Origin: Stenotrophomonas lactitubi
Lineage (GTDB): Bacteria > Pseudomonadota > Gammaproteobacteria > Xanthomonadales > Xanthomonadaceae
Assembly: GCF_002803515.1 (NCBI RefSeq)
Contig: NZ_PHQX01000001.1
Coordinates: 3,720,001-3,784,000, forward strand
DNA length: 64,000 bases
Direction: 5' to 3'
The notes beneath the pieces were generated by a model. It made no database searches. It saw only the letters and a program-made list of their open reading frames with translations, and was not told the origin of the DNA. A program made the translations under genes and the position numbers. Below, in pieces: positions 25,637-34,650 of this stretch (the stretch's first letter is position 1; each line of letters starts with the position of its first letter).

Positions 25637-27187
25637 TCAACGTCGCTGCAGCGCTTCCTGTATCGCCGCGGCCACATCGGTGTTGTCGATGTAGCTGCCA
25701 TCGTTCAAGCGCACATGCTGGCGATAGCCGTTGTCGACACCGCGCACGCGTTTACCCAGCAGCTCGGCGCCGTTGCCCTTGGCCCACAGTGGCACCAGGC
25801 CGTTTGAATGGTTGCCGGTGGGGCGGAAGCTCATGCCCGGCATGCGCCCCCGGCCGTGGTTGCGCACCGGTTCGAAGGCCACCTGCTGTGCGTTCGGCCC
25901 CATCGGCATGCTGTTGTCGTGGTCGGTGGTGACAATCAGCAGATTGCGCTCCCAGCCACCGTTCTCCTCGATCCACGCCATGACCGCCGACACGGCATCG
26001 TTGAACTCGACGGTCTCTTCGATCAGACGGCCAAACTGCGGCTGCCCGGTGCAGGCGCCGTAGTGCCATTCACTGCCGCAGGCGCTGGTATGCGCTGCCC
26101 AGTCGGTGGCACCGCCTTCAACCATCAGGAACAGGCCCTTGGTTGAGCGCTGCTGCAGGAACTGCAGCGCGCCACGGGTCATCGTCGCCAGGTCCGGCAC
26201 GCTGTCGATCTTCTTCACCCCCGATGGTGTGCTCGCGTCTTCGCCCAGTACCTGCAGCTGCCGCGCCTGCTGCAGGGTGTTGGCCACGCGCGGTACACCG
26301 ATCAGCGGCCGGTCGGAGGGCACCAGGCCCTGCGCCAGTGCAACGAACTCGGCCTTGCTGCGGATCAACCGCCACGGCCCCGATGGATTTCCGGCAATGG
26401 CCGTGCCCGCCTCAAGCTGCTGCCAATCCTGCTGCGACACCCACTCCCAGGGGTTCCCGCAGCCCTCGGCCACCGGGCCCTGCGGCCCGTCGACGCAGGC
26501 TTGTCCATTGACGCTGTATCCGGGTCCGCCGGTGCCCATCACCAGATCCATGTGGCCCTGGGCCAGCATCTGATGGGCGATCTGGTGATAGCTGTTGCGT
26601 GATTCGGCCTGCGCAGCGAATGCAGCCGGCGTGGCATGCGCGAACGGCACCGAGGTCACCACGCCGGTGGCCATGCCCAGGCGTTTGGCACGCAGCGTGT
26701 TGAACTCCACCGGTACACCGTCGTTGTCGACGTTGATGGCGTTGTTGTAGGTCTTCACCCCCGAGGACAGCGCCGTGCCGGCCGCCGCGCTGTCGGTGGC
26801 CACCGCCGCCAGGTACTGATACCCAGCGAAGGGCAGATCCGCCGCAGGCACGGGCGTGGCGTCCCATGCCTTCTGCGCGTCGTAGCCGAGCGTCTGCGCC
26901 GCATCGTGCGTAGGCTGGCTGCTGGCGTTGAGCGGGAACGTTGTCACCGCCAGCCGCTGCGGGAAGTCGGCATAGGGGGCGCCTTCGCGGCTGCCGTATT
27001 GCCAGTAGGCGGCGGCGTCCCAGGTGCCCCAGCCGGCGCCATCGTTGATCATCACGATGACGTTGTGCGGCCGTCCCTGCGCCGGTTCCGGCCTGTCGGT
27101 GCGTACGTCGTGGTGGCAACCGGTGATGGCAACCAGCGCTGTCAGGATGGCCGGCCGCAACCAGCCCCCGAGGTTCGTTTTTTTCAT
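25637..27187 (-). CDS. Alkaline phosphatase (PhoA family), lipoprotein
   Basis: A 516-residue phosphomonoesterase. The N-terminus MKKTNLGGWLRPAILTALVAITGC ends in a lipobox, so it is probably anchored by lipid to a membrane. Catalytic features: VIVMINDGAGWG metal-binding Asp, ATDSAAAGTALSSGVKT with the phosphorylated Ser, MVEGGATDWAAH, and TTDHDNSMP plus GNHSNG for the metal-binding histidines. ATG at 27187 is used; a TTG at 27205 would lengthen it by six residues. It is divergent from the S11 peptidase gene. No clear Pho box was seen. Confidence 0.92.
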   Translation of the reverse strand: MKKTNLGGWLRPAILTALVAITGCHHDVRTDRPEPAQGRPHNVIVMINDGAGWGTWDAAAYWQYGSREGAPYADFPQRLAVTTFPLNASSQPTHDAAQTLGYDAQKAWDATPVPAADLPFAGYQYLAAVATDSAAAGTALSSGVKTYNNAINVDNDGVPVEFNTLRAKRLGMATGVVTSVPFAHATPAAFAAQAESRNSYHQIAHQMLAQGHMDLVMGTGGPGYSVNGQACVDGPQGPVAEGCGNPWEWVSQQDWQQLEAGTAIAGNPSGPWRLIRSKAEFVALAQGLVPSDRPLIGVPRVANTLQQARQLQVLGEDASTPSGVKKIDSVPDLATMTRGALQFLQQRSTKGLFLMVEGGATDWAAHTSACGSEWHYGACTGQPQFGRLIEETVEFNDAVSAVMAWIEENGGWERNLLIVTTDHDNSMPMGPNAQQVAFEPVRNHGRGRMPGMSFRPTGNHSNGLVPLWAKGNGAELLGKRVRGVDNGYRQHVRLNDGSYIDNTDVAAAIQEALQRR

Positions 27188-27299
27188 CAGCAGTCCCAGC
27201 AGCAAGCGAAGTGATCCGGCCTCATTTGCGACGTTATATCATTTCAATATTTCAGAAACAGTCATCCAGCGCGGGCGCGCGCCGTTACGCTGTCGCCGT

Positions 27300-28097
27300 A
27301 TGCCCTCCATGACTTCTTCCCGTTCCCCTGTGTCATCGATCACGATCGATGCCCTCTCCCTCGAGATCCTCCAGCAGCAGCGCGCGGAACTGCAACGACC
27401 GCCGGCCTCGCTGACCAAGCTGATGACGGCCTACACCGCGTACGACCTGCTCGCGCAGTCGGGCGGTTCGTGGTCGGACACGATCGCCATCGATCCGTGC
27501 GACGTACACGAGGTGGCCGACGATGAAACGCGGATGGGCCTGGTGCCCGGCGAACGCATCGCCCTCGGCAGACTGCTGGAGGGCCTGATGGTGGTTTCCG
27601 GCAACGATGCCGCGCTCGCCCTGGCCCGTCACCTGGCCGGATCGCAGGCGGCGTTCGCGCAGCACATGAACGACCACGCGCGGGCGCTGGGCCTGCACGA
27701 TACGCACTTCATCTCCGCGTCCGGCATCACCACCCCGGGCCATCTGTCGACCGCGCGCGACATGGCGATGCTGGCCGCCCACCTGCTTGCCCGCTACCCC
27801 GATCTGCTGGCAATCACCGCACAGCGCAGCTTCGCGCACCGCACGCTGCAGAAGGCGAACCAGAACGCCCTGCTCGGCGAAAACGGTGTGGATGGCTTGA
27901 AGACCGGTTACACCCAGGCTGCGGGCTTCTGCCTGGCGGCCACCGCCCGTCGCAGGTGCGCTGGACACGCCCTGCCGCTGCGCCTGATCAACGTGGTGCT
28001 GGGCGCTGATTCCCGTGCGTCGCGCGATGAGCAGGTGCGGGCGCAGCTTGATGCGGGCTTTGCCATTGCCGCGGCGGCCGAGGCCCAGCGTGTGTGA
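27300..28097 (+). CDS. D-alanyl-D-alanine carboxypeptidase family (S11) protein lacking signal peptide
   Basis: A 265-residue penicillin-binding-protein-fold domain with all three active-site motifs: SLTK in PASLTKLMTAY, SGN in VVSGNDAALAL, and KTG in DGLKTGYTQAAGFCL. This normally trims peptidoglycan stem peptides outside the cytoplasm. Here the catalytic domain begins after only about 15 residues (MPSMTSSRSPVSS), with no signal peptide, and the C-terminal beta domain and amphipathic anchor of PBP5 are missing. Either a start in another arrangement is overlooked or the protein is a non-exported or decayed relative. Confidence 0.75.
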   Translation: MPSMTSSRSPVSSITIDALSLEILQQQRAELQRPPASLTKLMTAYTAYDLLAQSGGSWSDTIAIDPCDVHEVADDETRMGLVPGERIALGRLLEGLMVVSGNDAALALARHLAGSQAAFAQHMNDHARALGLHDTHFISASGITTPGHLSTARDMAMLAAHLLARYPDLLAITAQRSFAHRTLQKANQNALLGENGVDGLKTGYTQAAGFCLAATARRRCAGHALPLRLINVVLGADSRASRDEQVRAQLDAGFAIAAAAEAQRV

Positions 28098-28165
28098 CGG
28101 GCAGACCAGGCAGACACCACAGGCAATGCGCTCTATAGTCCAGCGCCCAAAGGAGTACCCCATCG

Positions 28166-28717
28166 ATGGATCGACGGCTCTTGTGCTGGATGCTTGCGCT
28201 GTTCTGCACGTTCTCCGCGGCACTCACCCATGCCGGTGAACTCACTCCTGCCGAGAGCGACGCGCTGCAGAAGGATGTGCGATCGCTGCTGTCCACGTTC
28301 GCCCGCGGCGACACCGATGCCATGATTGCGCGCACGCATCCCAGCGTGAAGCGGTTTGCCGGCGGCGATGCGGCCTATGTGAAGGCCGCACGCGATGCGA
28401 TGAAGACACTCGACGACATGGGCGTGAAGGTCATCAGCGATGATGTCGGTGAACCGACCCGCACCTATGCTGCCGGCGACGAAGAAGTCTGCTTCGTGCC
28501 ACGGACCACGGTGTTCACCGTCGAAGCGCAGACGGTGAGAAGCCTCGCCTTCATGGTCGCCATCCGGCACGTCGGTGAAACGCAGTGGCGCTACATCGAT
28601 GGTGCCGCGATGCAGGCGATGCCGGAGCTGCTGCGACAGCTGTTGCCGGACCTGCAGCCTGACGTATCACTGCCCCCGGTCAGCGTCGAGCAACTCCAGG
28701 TCGCTCCGCGCACATGA
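28166..28717 (+). CDS. Exported protein of unknown function (183 aa)
   Basis: Not recognised. A signal peptide is clear (MDRRLLCWMLALFCTFSAALTHA). The mature part starts GELTPAESDALQKDVRSLL and looks like an NTF2- or DUF-type periplasmic domain (STFARGDTDAMIARTHPSVK, then VFTVEAQTVRSLAFMVAIRH). A single GGAG lies ten bases before the start. It is convergent with the TetR gene, ending one base before it. Periplasmic location is the only firm statement. Confidence 0.72.
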   Translation: MDRRLLCWMLALFCTFSAALTHAGELTPAESDALQKDVRSLLSTFARGDTDAMIARTHPSVKRFAGGDAAYVKAARDAMKTLDDMGVKVISDDVGEPTRTYAAGDEEVCFVPRTTVFTVEAQTVRSLAFMVAIRHVGETQWRYIDGAAMQAMPELLRQLLPDLQPDVSLPPVSVEQLQVAPRT

Positions 28718-28718
28718 T

Positions 28719-29321
28719 TCAGGTGCTGCGCTTGACGATGGCGACGATCACGCGCTCCAGCTCGGCCTCGGCTGCCGCATGTTCCACCGCATCGGCCGCA
28801 ACCGCTTCAGACAGGGTTTCGGCGGCACCAAGGATTGCCCAGAGGCCACTGGCCGGTACGACTTCTCCCGCTGCGAACGGTCCCAGCCACTGCGCGCACT
28901 TGTCGATGAAATCCTGCTGATAGCAACGGCGCACCGCCCGCAGTTCCGGCGATCCCGCCAAGGCGGCGAGGATGTCCTGGATCTCGCTGCCCTGCGACAG
29001 CACGCAATCGATGTAGCCCGACGCGATCGCATGCGCACGCTCCTTCAGCCGCGCTTTCGCGCTGCCGATACGCTCATCGAAGACCACAGTCTGCCTCTGG
29101 TCGTAGTCGGCATACAGCGCGGCCAGCAAACCGTTGCGGGTTTCGAAGTGGTCGTAGGCCAGCGGCTTGGCGACACCTGCCGCCTCCGCCAGACGACCCA
29201 ACGTCAGCGCATCGGTGCCTTCTTCGCCGACCAGCGCCCATGCCACGTCCAGCAGCTGGCGGGCACGCTGTTCGCGGGTCAGGCGACGACGGGGCTCAGG
29301 CACGGCAGGGCTGGAAGACAA
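28719..29321 (-). CDS. TetR-family transcriptional regulator
   Basis: A 200-residue repressor with an N-terminal helix-turn-helix (QLLDVAWALVGEEGTDALTLGRLAEAAGVAKPLAYDHFETRNGLLAALY, residues about 22-70) and a helical effector domain. The frame begins at a TTG (29321); a GTG six codons later is also possible. It lies nine bases behind the quinone-reductase-like gene in the same direction. It very probably represses that gene through the dyad at 29949-29967. The inducer is unknown, perhaps a quinone or electrophile. Confidence 0.88.
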   Translation of the reverse strand: MSSSPAVPEPRRRLTREQRARQLLDVAWALVGEEGTDALTLGRLAEAAGVAKPLAYDHFETRNGLLAALYADYDQRQTVVFDERIGSAKARLKERAHAIASGYIDCVLSQGSEIQDILAALAGSPELRAVRRCYQQDFIDKCAQWLGPFAAGEVVPASGLWAILGAAETLSEAVAADAVEHAAAEAELERVIVAIVKRST

Positions 29322-29330
29322 GGGTGATCG

Positions 29331-29927
29331 TCAGAGTGCAGGGGTTCCGATCTTACGTCCGATGTCCACCGCCGTCTGCAGATGCGTTTCGGCCATGCCG
29401 CTGTCGGCATCCAGCAGCAGCGTGGATGACAGCACCGGCGCTCCGCAGTAATCGAAGATGCCCTGGTCGATCTGGGTCTTCATCGCCTCGCCATAGCCAC
29501 GCCGGTCGATCATCTGCTGGCCGGCGCCGCCCAGTCCGACCAGATGCACCTGCAGCCGCTGCAGCTTCTTTTCCACCTTGCCATCGGCACCTTCGTCATA
29601 GGCCCAGCCCTGGGTGAACACGCGATCGATCCAGCCCTTCAGCAGCGCCGGGAACGACCACCAGTAGAGCGGATAGACCAGCACGAGCGTGTCGGCCGCA
29701 TCCAGCCGTGCGTGCTCGGCAGCCACATCGGCCGGCAGCGCTGTGGTCCTGCGGAAGAACGCGTGGTCCTGCGCGTTGAAGCGTGGATCGAAACCTTCCG
29801 CCATCAGATCCACGGTGGTGACCGTGTTGCCGGCGTCGGCGTTGACGATGGCCTCGCCGATCCGCGCCGCTACGGCGTGGGTGAGCGAGGAAGGTTCGGG
29901 GTGCGCGACAACGATATGGGTGTGCAT
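29331..29927 (-). CDS. NAD(P)H:quinone oxidoreductase-like flavoprotein
   Basis: A 198-residue flavodoxin-fold enzyme of the NQO1/MdaB/KefF group: THIVVAHPEPSSLTHAVA for FMN or FAD phosphate, DTLVLVYPLYWWSFPALLKGWIDRVFTQGWAY for the isoalloxazine site. It likely reduces quinones or nitro compounds by two electrons. ATG at 29927 (MHTHIVV) is preferred over 29948, because the latter leaves no room between the start and the operator dyad. First gene of a two-gene operon with TetR. Confidence 0.87.
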   Translation of the reverse strand: MHTHIVVAHPEPSSLTHAVAARIGEAIVNADAGNTVTTVDLMAEGFDPRFNAQDHAFFRRTTALPADVAAEHARLDAADTLVLVYPLYWWSFPALLKGWIDRVFTQGWAYDEGADGKVEKKLQRLQVHLVGLGGAGQQMIDRRGYGEAMKTQIDQGIFDYCGAPVLSSTLLLDADSGMAETHLQTAVDIGRKIGTPAL

Positions 29928-29948
29928 GACAGCAGCTCTCGGATTCAT

Positions 29949-29967
29949 TAGTTACCAATAGTAACTA
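29949..29967. promoter_or_regulatory. TetR operator upstream of the quinone reductase gene
   Basis: TAGTTAC-CAATA-GTAACTA is a perfect 7-5-7 inverted repeat 21 bases before the start codon of the reductase-TetR operon. It is AT-rich and isolated, as expected for a TetR autoregulatory site. Confidence 0.75.
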
Positions 29968-30137
29968 TCGGGCGGGCTAGCAACAGCATCACCGATAGGA
30001 CGCTGTCGCGCGGCTCATGTGAGGCCCCTGCATGCGTGGGAACCCATGCCCTCCATGCAGCGTTCACCGTACCTGCGCCGGACTGCAACGGGCGCCCACG
30101 TAAGGTCACCACTCTCCCCCAGCATAGGTGTCGACGC

Positions 30138-30635
30138 ATGGCCATCAAGACCGCAGAAGACCTGTTCATCCACGAACTGTCCGATATCTACAGCGCCGAG
30201 AAGCAGCTGACCAAGGCTCTGCCGCGGCTGGCCCGCGCAGCAGAAAATCCCGAACTGGCCACCGCCTTCGAGACCCACCTGGAAGAAACCCAGGGCCAGA
30301 TCGAACGCATCGACCGGGTTGTCGAGCTGCTGGGCATCCGCCTCAAGCGGATCAAGTGCGCGGCAATGGAAGGCCTGGTAGAGGAAGGAAAGGAAGTGAT
30401 CGATACCATCGACGAAGGGCCGGTGCGCGACGCCGCCTTGATCGGTGGTGCACAGAAGGTCGAGCACTACGAGATCGCCTCCTACGGCACCATCGCCGCC
30501 CTGGCCAAGCAGCTGGGCTACAAAGAGGCGCTGCCGCTGCTGCTGGAAACGTTGGAAGAAGAAAAGGCCACTGACGAGAAACTGACGTTGCTGGCCAAGA
30601 GCGGCGGTAACGCGCGGGCTGCTCAGGCCGCCTGA
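30138..30635 (+). CDS. Ferritin-like YciE/YciF family protein (DUF892)
   Basis: A 165-residue four-helix-bundle protein. It opens MAIKTAEDLFIHELSDIYSAEKQL and keeps the acidic and His positions of a di-metal centre (ETHLEETQGQIERI, AQKVEHYEIASYGT). E. coli relatives YciE and YciF are stress-induced; their exact function is not settled. ATG at 30138 follows AGGTG. Monocistronic. Confidence 0.9.
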   Translation: MAIKTAEDLFIHELSDIYSAEKQLTKALPRLARAAENPELATAFETHLEETQGQIERIDRVVELLGIRLKRIKCAAMEGLVEEGKEVIDTIDEGPVRDAALIGGAQKVEHYEIASYGTIAALAKQLGYKEALPLLLETLEEEKATDEKLTLLAKSGGNARAAQAA

Positions 30636-30806
30636 TTCCATGGCAGACGCATAGCCGATGCCGCCAGGGAGGGCGGCCACGGCCAGCAGCAGAGCACGCA
30701 GATCACAGTTGCGCCTTCGCGCCGAAAGCACACCAGGCAGCCATGGCCTTGATGCTGGAAAGCAGAAACTTTACGCACCACCGCAGCATTCGCACGACAA
30801 CACACC
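30636..30806. other. Intergenic region with no recognised element
   Basis: 171 bases between the YciE-like gene and the receiver gene. No clear promoter, terminator or palindrome was seen. Confidence 0.5.
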
Positions 30807-31208
30807 ATGCAAAGCAGCAATGAACGACCCACGCCGCTACCGCGCCTGCTCCTTGTGGAAGACCAGCTCGATCTGGCTGATCTGATGGAACAGGCCCTGA
30901 CCGACGAAGGCAATGAGATCGCCCACGCCAACAGTGTCTTCGAGGCATTGGGCATGCTCGACAGTGGCCACTTCGATGGCGCCGTTCTGGACGTGGAACT
31001 TCGCGACGGCGTGGTGTTTCCCGTTGCCGATCGGCTGCTCGAGCTCGGCATTCCTTACCTTTTCGCTTCGGCGGTATATGACCAGCTGGTGCCGGTCAGG
31101 CATCGGCGTGCGCCGTTCCTGGCCAAGCCGTTCCATGTGCAGGGACTGCAGCGCGCGGTACGCGAAGCGCTCGGCAGGATGCCCCCCTCGCCGGCACCGC
31201 CCCACTAG
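30807..31208 (+). CDS. Single-domain response regulator (receiver only)
   Basis: A 133-residue CheY-like receiver. Acidic pocket ED at residues 18-19 (LLLVEDQLDL), phospho-acceptor Asp in GAVLDVELRDG near residue 62, switch Ser in FASAVYD, and Lys in FLAKPFH. No output domain and no kinase gene beside it, so it is an orphan receiver that probably acts by protein contact or in a phosphorelay. No obvious ribosome site precedes the ATG. Confidence 0.88.
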   Translation: MQSSNERPTPLPRLLLVEDQLDLADLMEQALTDEGNEIAHANSVFEALGMLDSGHFDGAVLDVELRDGVVFPVADRLLELGIPYLFASAVYDQLVPVRHRRAPFLAKPFHVQGLQRAVREALGRMPPSPAPPH

Positions 31209-31219
31209 CCCGCACGCGC

Positions 31220-32044
31220 TTACGGCTTGAACAAGCCGTTGAGCTCGGCACCTGACGGGGTGCCCGGCAGCGCGTCGAATGAACCGGTGGCAAGCATCTG
31301 CTCCGATGCTCTGAGGAAGCCTGCCCACGCACTGCGGGCCAGCGCTCCGCCGACGCTGACCCGGCGCACGCCCAGACTGGCCGCCTGCAGCAGCGTCATC
31401 TGCCCGGGCGAAGCGATCAGCAGGTTGACCGGCTTGCCACCGGCGGCTTCCACCACGGCGCGGATCTGCTCTGCGCTGCGGATGCCAGGCGCATACAGGC
31501 AATCGGCACCCGCCTGCGCATAGGCGCGGATGCGGGCCAACGTATCGTCCAGATTGGGGCGCCCGACAAAGAAGTTTTCCGCGCGCCCCACCAGCATCAC
31601 CTCGTGCCCGCTTTCGTCGATGGCACGGCGCGCTGCGCTGAGGCGGGCCACGCTGTCTTCGATGCTGCGCAGCGGATGCTCTGCATCGCCGGTGGAATCC
31701 TCGATCGACAGGCCGGCCACGCCGGTGTCGATCGCCATCGACACACTCTCGTGCACCGCCTCCGGGCTGCTGCCGAAACCATCTTCGAAGTCGGCGTTCA
31801 CCGGCAGATCGGTCGCCGCCACCATCGTCCGCAGATGGGCGAGGATTTCATTGCGACCCATCGCCCCGTCAGGCTGCCCGTGGGCCCAGGCATGGCCGGA
31901 GCTGGTGGTGGCCAGTGCCTGCGCACCCAGCCGCGCCAGCGCCACGGCACTGCCAACATCCCATGGGTTGGGCAGCAGGAAGCAACCGGATGCATGAAGT
32001 GCCCTGAAGGCAGCCCGGCGGTTCTGGATCGCGTCGACACTCAT
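31220..32044 (-). CDS. Isocitrate lyase / PEP mutase superfamily protein
   Basis: A 274-residue TIM-barrel enzyme related to methylisocitrate lyase, oxaloacetate decarboxylase and phosphonopyruvate mutase. Motifs: LPNPWDVGSAVALARLGAQALATTSSG, LPVNADFEDGFG with metal-binding acids, and GLSIEDSTGD. The KKCGH signature of isocitrate lyase is absent; carboxyvinyl-type reactions on small 2-oxo acids are typical of this branch. AGGAG seven bases before the ATG at 32044 fixes the start. It follows the acetamidase-like gene by 49 bases. Confidence 0.87.
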   Translation of the reverse strand: MSVDAIQNRRAAFRALHASGCFLLPNPWDVGSAVALARLGAQALATTSSGHAWAHGQPDGAMGRNEILAHLRTMVAATDLPVNADFEDGFGSSPEAVHESVSMAIDTGVAGLSIEDSTGDAEHPLRSIEDSVARLSAARRAIDESGHEVMLVGRAENFFVGRPNLDDTLARIRAYAQAGADCLYAPGIRSAEQIRAVVEAAGGKPVNLLIASPGQMTLLQAASLGVRRVSVGGALARSAWAGFLRASEQMLATGSFDALPGTPSGAELNGLFKP

Positions 32045-32093
32045 CACGGACTCCTGGTTCATACGCCTTCCCAAGCTGCCAACAGGGCAACGG

Positions 32094-33488
32094 TCACTTG
32101 GCAGCGCGCTTCACGGCGCCGCCGCCCGGTGCCGCTGTCGTCTGCAACGGCAGCCCCTGCAACACCGCCTTGTCCAGCTTCGCCGCCACGCCAACACTGC
32201 GCCCGGCCAGGTTGGCCACCTGGTACTGCACCGCCACGCCCAGCACCTGGGTCGCCTCGGACAACGTCAATCCATAGGCCTGGCGCAGCCACTGCAGCAT
32301 GCCCGAGGTGGCGATGCGCAGCGCATCGTCGCTGGAGCCGCCCTGGCCCAGGGTCATGACCTGCGTTGCCGATTCCACCCGCGGCGTTGCGATCGCATGC
32401 TGCTTCAGCAGCTCGACCTTCACCTCCACATCGAGCGACGTCTCCAGCGCCCACTGCGTGGTTTCGCCGTCGCCCTGGAGCGCGTGGCCGTCACCCAGGT
32501 ACATCAGCGCGCCAGGCTGCTGCACGGGCAGGTAGACCGTATTGCCTTCGACCACGGCGTTGAAATCCATGTTGCCGCCGAAGTCGGCGGTATCGCCGGT
32601 GGAGAAGGGTGGATAGCCGAAGCCCGGCGCCAGCGCCAGGCCGCCGAGCATCGGCTTCACCGGCACTTCGAAATGCCTCAGGCCACCACTTGCGCCCTGC
32701 GGACGGGCGACGCCCCTGCTGCGGTCCAGTTGCCAGCGCACGGGCTTGCCCAGCCCGCTGGCTTCGGCGGCCACCCGCGGTGTCTTCAAGCGTCCCACCA
32801 AGCCATCCAGGCTGTCGGCATGGTCGCGGTTGAGCTTCAGCGAGGTCAGCGTGATCGCCAGCGTATCGCCCGGTTCGGCACCGACCACGAAGAACGGCCC
32901 CACCTGCGGATTGCCGAACAGCGCACGGGTAACGCCGTTCTCGTCCACGCCGCCAGAGTCCAGCGTGCGGGTCTGCACCGAGTCTCCCGGCCAGATCACC
33001 AGCACCGGCGCGCGGTCGGCGCTGAAGGTATTGGAATAGTCGGTAGGCGTGAACACATGGCGCTGCGGTGCGGTCGAGGCCCGCGCCGGTACCTTCCACG
33101 CGCTGAAGGCGTGGACGGCACGCACTTCGCGGTTGTTGGTGTCCGGCTGATCGCTCTGTCCCTGCATCCGCGCGCCGTCAATGCGCCCATCGAACTGGTA
33201 GCGCTGGCCCTGGCTGTCCGTTGCGGTAAACACCATCTGTCCGGCGCTCAGGGTGCCGGTGACCGGATCGGCATCCAGCCGACCGGCGATACGCCCGCCC
33301 TGCACGTCCAGATGCAGGGTCTGGTAGTTCCTGTTGCCCCACAGGTCGGTGGCAACGATCCATTGTTCGGCAGCCAGCGCATTCAAAGGCAGCATTGCCA
33401 GCAGAAGTGCGGGCAATCGCAGGGAGATAGGCAAGGCGGGCATCCATGAACGCCGACATGGCGGGTAAGCGCAGTGTAGGAATGCCAT
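32094..33488 (-). CDS. Exported acetamidase/formamidase-family protein
   Basis: A 464-residue protein. GGAGG before 33488 favours that start over 33563 or 33443, giving a signal peptide that ends near LNALA. After an N-terminal beta-rich extension to about residue 140 comes the acetamidase/formamidase domain (RAPVLVIWPGDSVQTRTLDSGG, FFVVGAEPGDTLAITLTSLKLNRDHAD, GTALAPGFGYP-like region, VYLPVQQPGALMYLGDGHALQGDGE). The family hydrolyses short amides to ammonia and acid; a secreted form with an added domain is less usual. Substrate unknown. Confidence 0.85.
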   Translation of the reverse strand: MAFLHCAYPPCRRSWMPALPISLRLPALLLAMLPLNALAAEQWIVATDLWGNRNYQTLHLDVQGGRIAGRLDADPVTGTLSAGQMVFTATDSQGQRYQFDGRIDGARMQGQSDQPDTNNREVRAVHAFSAWKVPARASTAPQRHVFTPTDYSNTFSADRAPVLVIWPGDSVQTRTLDSGGVDENGVTRALFGNPQVGPFFVVGAEPGDTLAITLTSLKLNRDHADSLDGLVGRLKTPRVAAEASGLGKPVRWQLDRSRGVARPQGASGGLRHFEVPVKPMLGGLALAPGFGYPPFSTGDTADFGGNMDFNAVVEGNTVYLPVQQPGALMYLGDGHALQGDGETTQWALETSLDVEVKVELLKQHAIATPRVESATQVMTLGQGGSSDDALRIATSGMLQWLRQAYGLTLSEATQVLGVAVQYQVANLAGRSVGVAAKLDKAVLQGLPLQTTAAPGGGAVKRAAK

Positions 33489-33724
33489 GGCAACCTCCGC
33501 AGTGTCGAACGTAATGCGGCCCGGCGGCGGCGGCCCTGCATGGGGGATGGTCGGCGCGCGCAATTTCCACTATCTATAGAAAGCCTTCCCGCGCCCGTCC
33601 ACCACGCAACCACGCGGACGAAGGCATTTTTCAAACAGATGTTTTAAACACCACTAATTTCGCCGAACTGGACAGCATCCTCAGCTTCCGCCAGACTGCC
33701 GCCCTTTCCCGTCAATCGGATCCC

Positions 33725-34177
33725 ATGGCGAAGCTGCTGGTCCTGCATGGCCCCAACCTCAACCTGCTCGGCACCCGCGAGCCGGAGGTCTACGGCCACA
33801 CCACGCTGGCGGACATCGACCAGGCGCTGGTCGCCCAGGCCGCTGCCGCAGGTCATGCGCTGGAGAGCCTGCAGTCCAACGCCGAGCACGTGCTGGTGGA
33901 TCGTGTGCAGGCCGCACGCAACGACGGAACCGCCTTCATCCTGATCAACCCGGCCGCCTTCACGCATACCTCGGTTGCCCTGCGCGATGCGCTGGCGGCG
34001 GTGGCGGTGCCGTTCATCGAGATCCACCTGTCCAACCCGCATACCCGCGAGCCCTTCCGCCAGCACAGCTATTTCAGCGACAAGGCGGTTGGCGTGGTGT
34101 GTGGCTTCGGTGCCGACAGCTACCGCTATGCGATGGACGCGGCATTGGCACGCGTGCAGGCTGCTGCCGCGTCATGA
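33725..34177 (+). CDS. aroQ: 3-dehydroquinate dehydratase, type II
   Basis: Third step of the shikimate pathway, removing water from 3-dehydroquinate. 150 residues, as usual for the dodecameric type II enzyme. Motifs: [18 protein letters not shown] with the catalytic Tyr, [34 protein letters not shown], and [19 protein letters not shown] with the catalytic His. It precedes accB and accC, a common arrangement in gamma-proteobacteria. Together with aroG it gives the window two shikimate steps under different control. Confidence 0.97.
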   Translation: MAKLLVLHGPNLNLLGTREPEVYGHTTLADIDQALVAQAAAAGHALESLQSNAEHVLVDRVQAARNDGTAFILINPAAFTHTSVALRDALAAVAVPFIEIHLSNPHTREPFRQHSYFSDKAVGVVCGFGADSYRYAMDAALARVQAAAAS

Positions 34178-34596
34178 GCCTGTCGCGCGTCCTCGCCAGC
34201 GTTGTGCTGTGGGCCGGCCTGTGCGGCGCTGCCGCCGCGTCCGACCGTGAGGCCGAAGGCATCGACTGCGCGCACCCGACCACCACGATGGAGAGCGACC
34301 TGTGCGCCTCGGACGTGGCAGCGGCCGCCGACGTCGAACTCAATGCCGTCTACGCCCAGGCGCGCAGGCAGCTGCGCACGCCGGCCAACGGTGGCAGCTG
34401 CAGCTACTGCGGCAACGCCGAACAGGAACTGGTGCTGGCCCAGCGCGCATGGATGCAGCTGCGCGACCACGACTGCCAAGCGGTGTACGCCCTCAATTCC
34501 GACGGCACCGCGCGCAATGGCGCACAGATGCGCTGCCTGATCACCCTCGCGCGCGACCGCACCCGGCAGCTGCGCGACTTCTACGAACTGCTTTGA
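34174..34596 (+). CDS. DUF1311 / LprI-like periplasmic protein
   Basis: A 140-residue exported protein inserted between aroQ and accB. It has a signal peptide ([22 protein letters not shown]), then a DUF1311 (LprI N-terminal) domain. That domain has the Cys-rich pattern [28 protein letters not shown], followed by [13 protein letters not shown] and [15 protein letters not shown]. Family members include lysozyme inhibitors, but this is only a distant hint. The ATG overlaps the aroQ stop as ATGA, so it is translationally coupled. Confidence 0.85.
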   Translation: MSLSRVLASVVLWAGLCGAAAASDREAEGIDCAHPTTTMESDLCASDVAAAADVELNAVYAQARRQLRTPANGGSCSYCGNAEQELVLAQRAWMQLRDHDCQAVYALNSDGTARNGAQMRCLITLARDRTRQLRDFYELL

Positions 34597-34650
34597 CCCG
34601 AGCGCAACGCGCTTCCCACCACACTGACATCAAAGAGCAAAGAGGCCACC

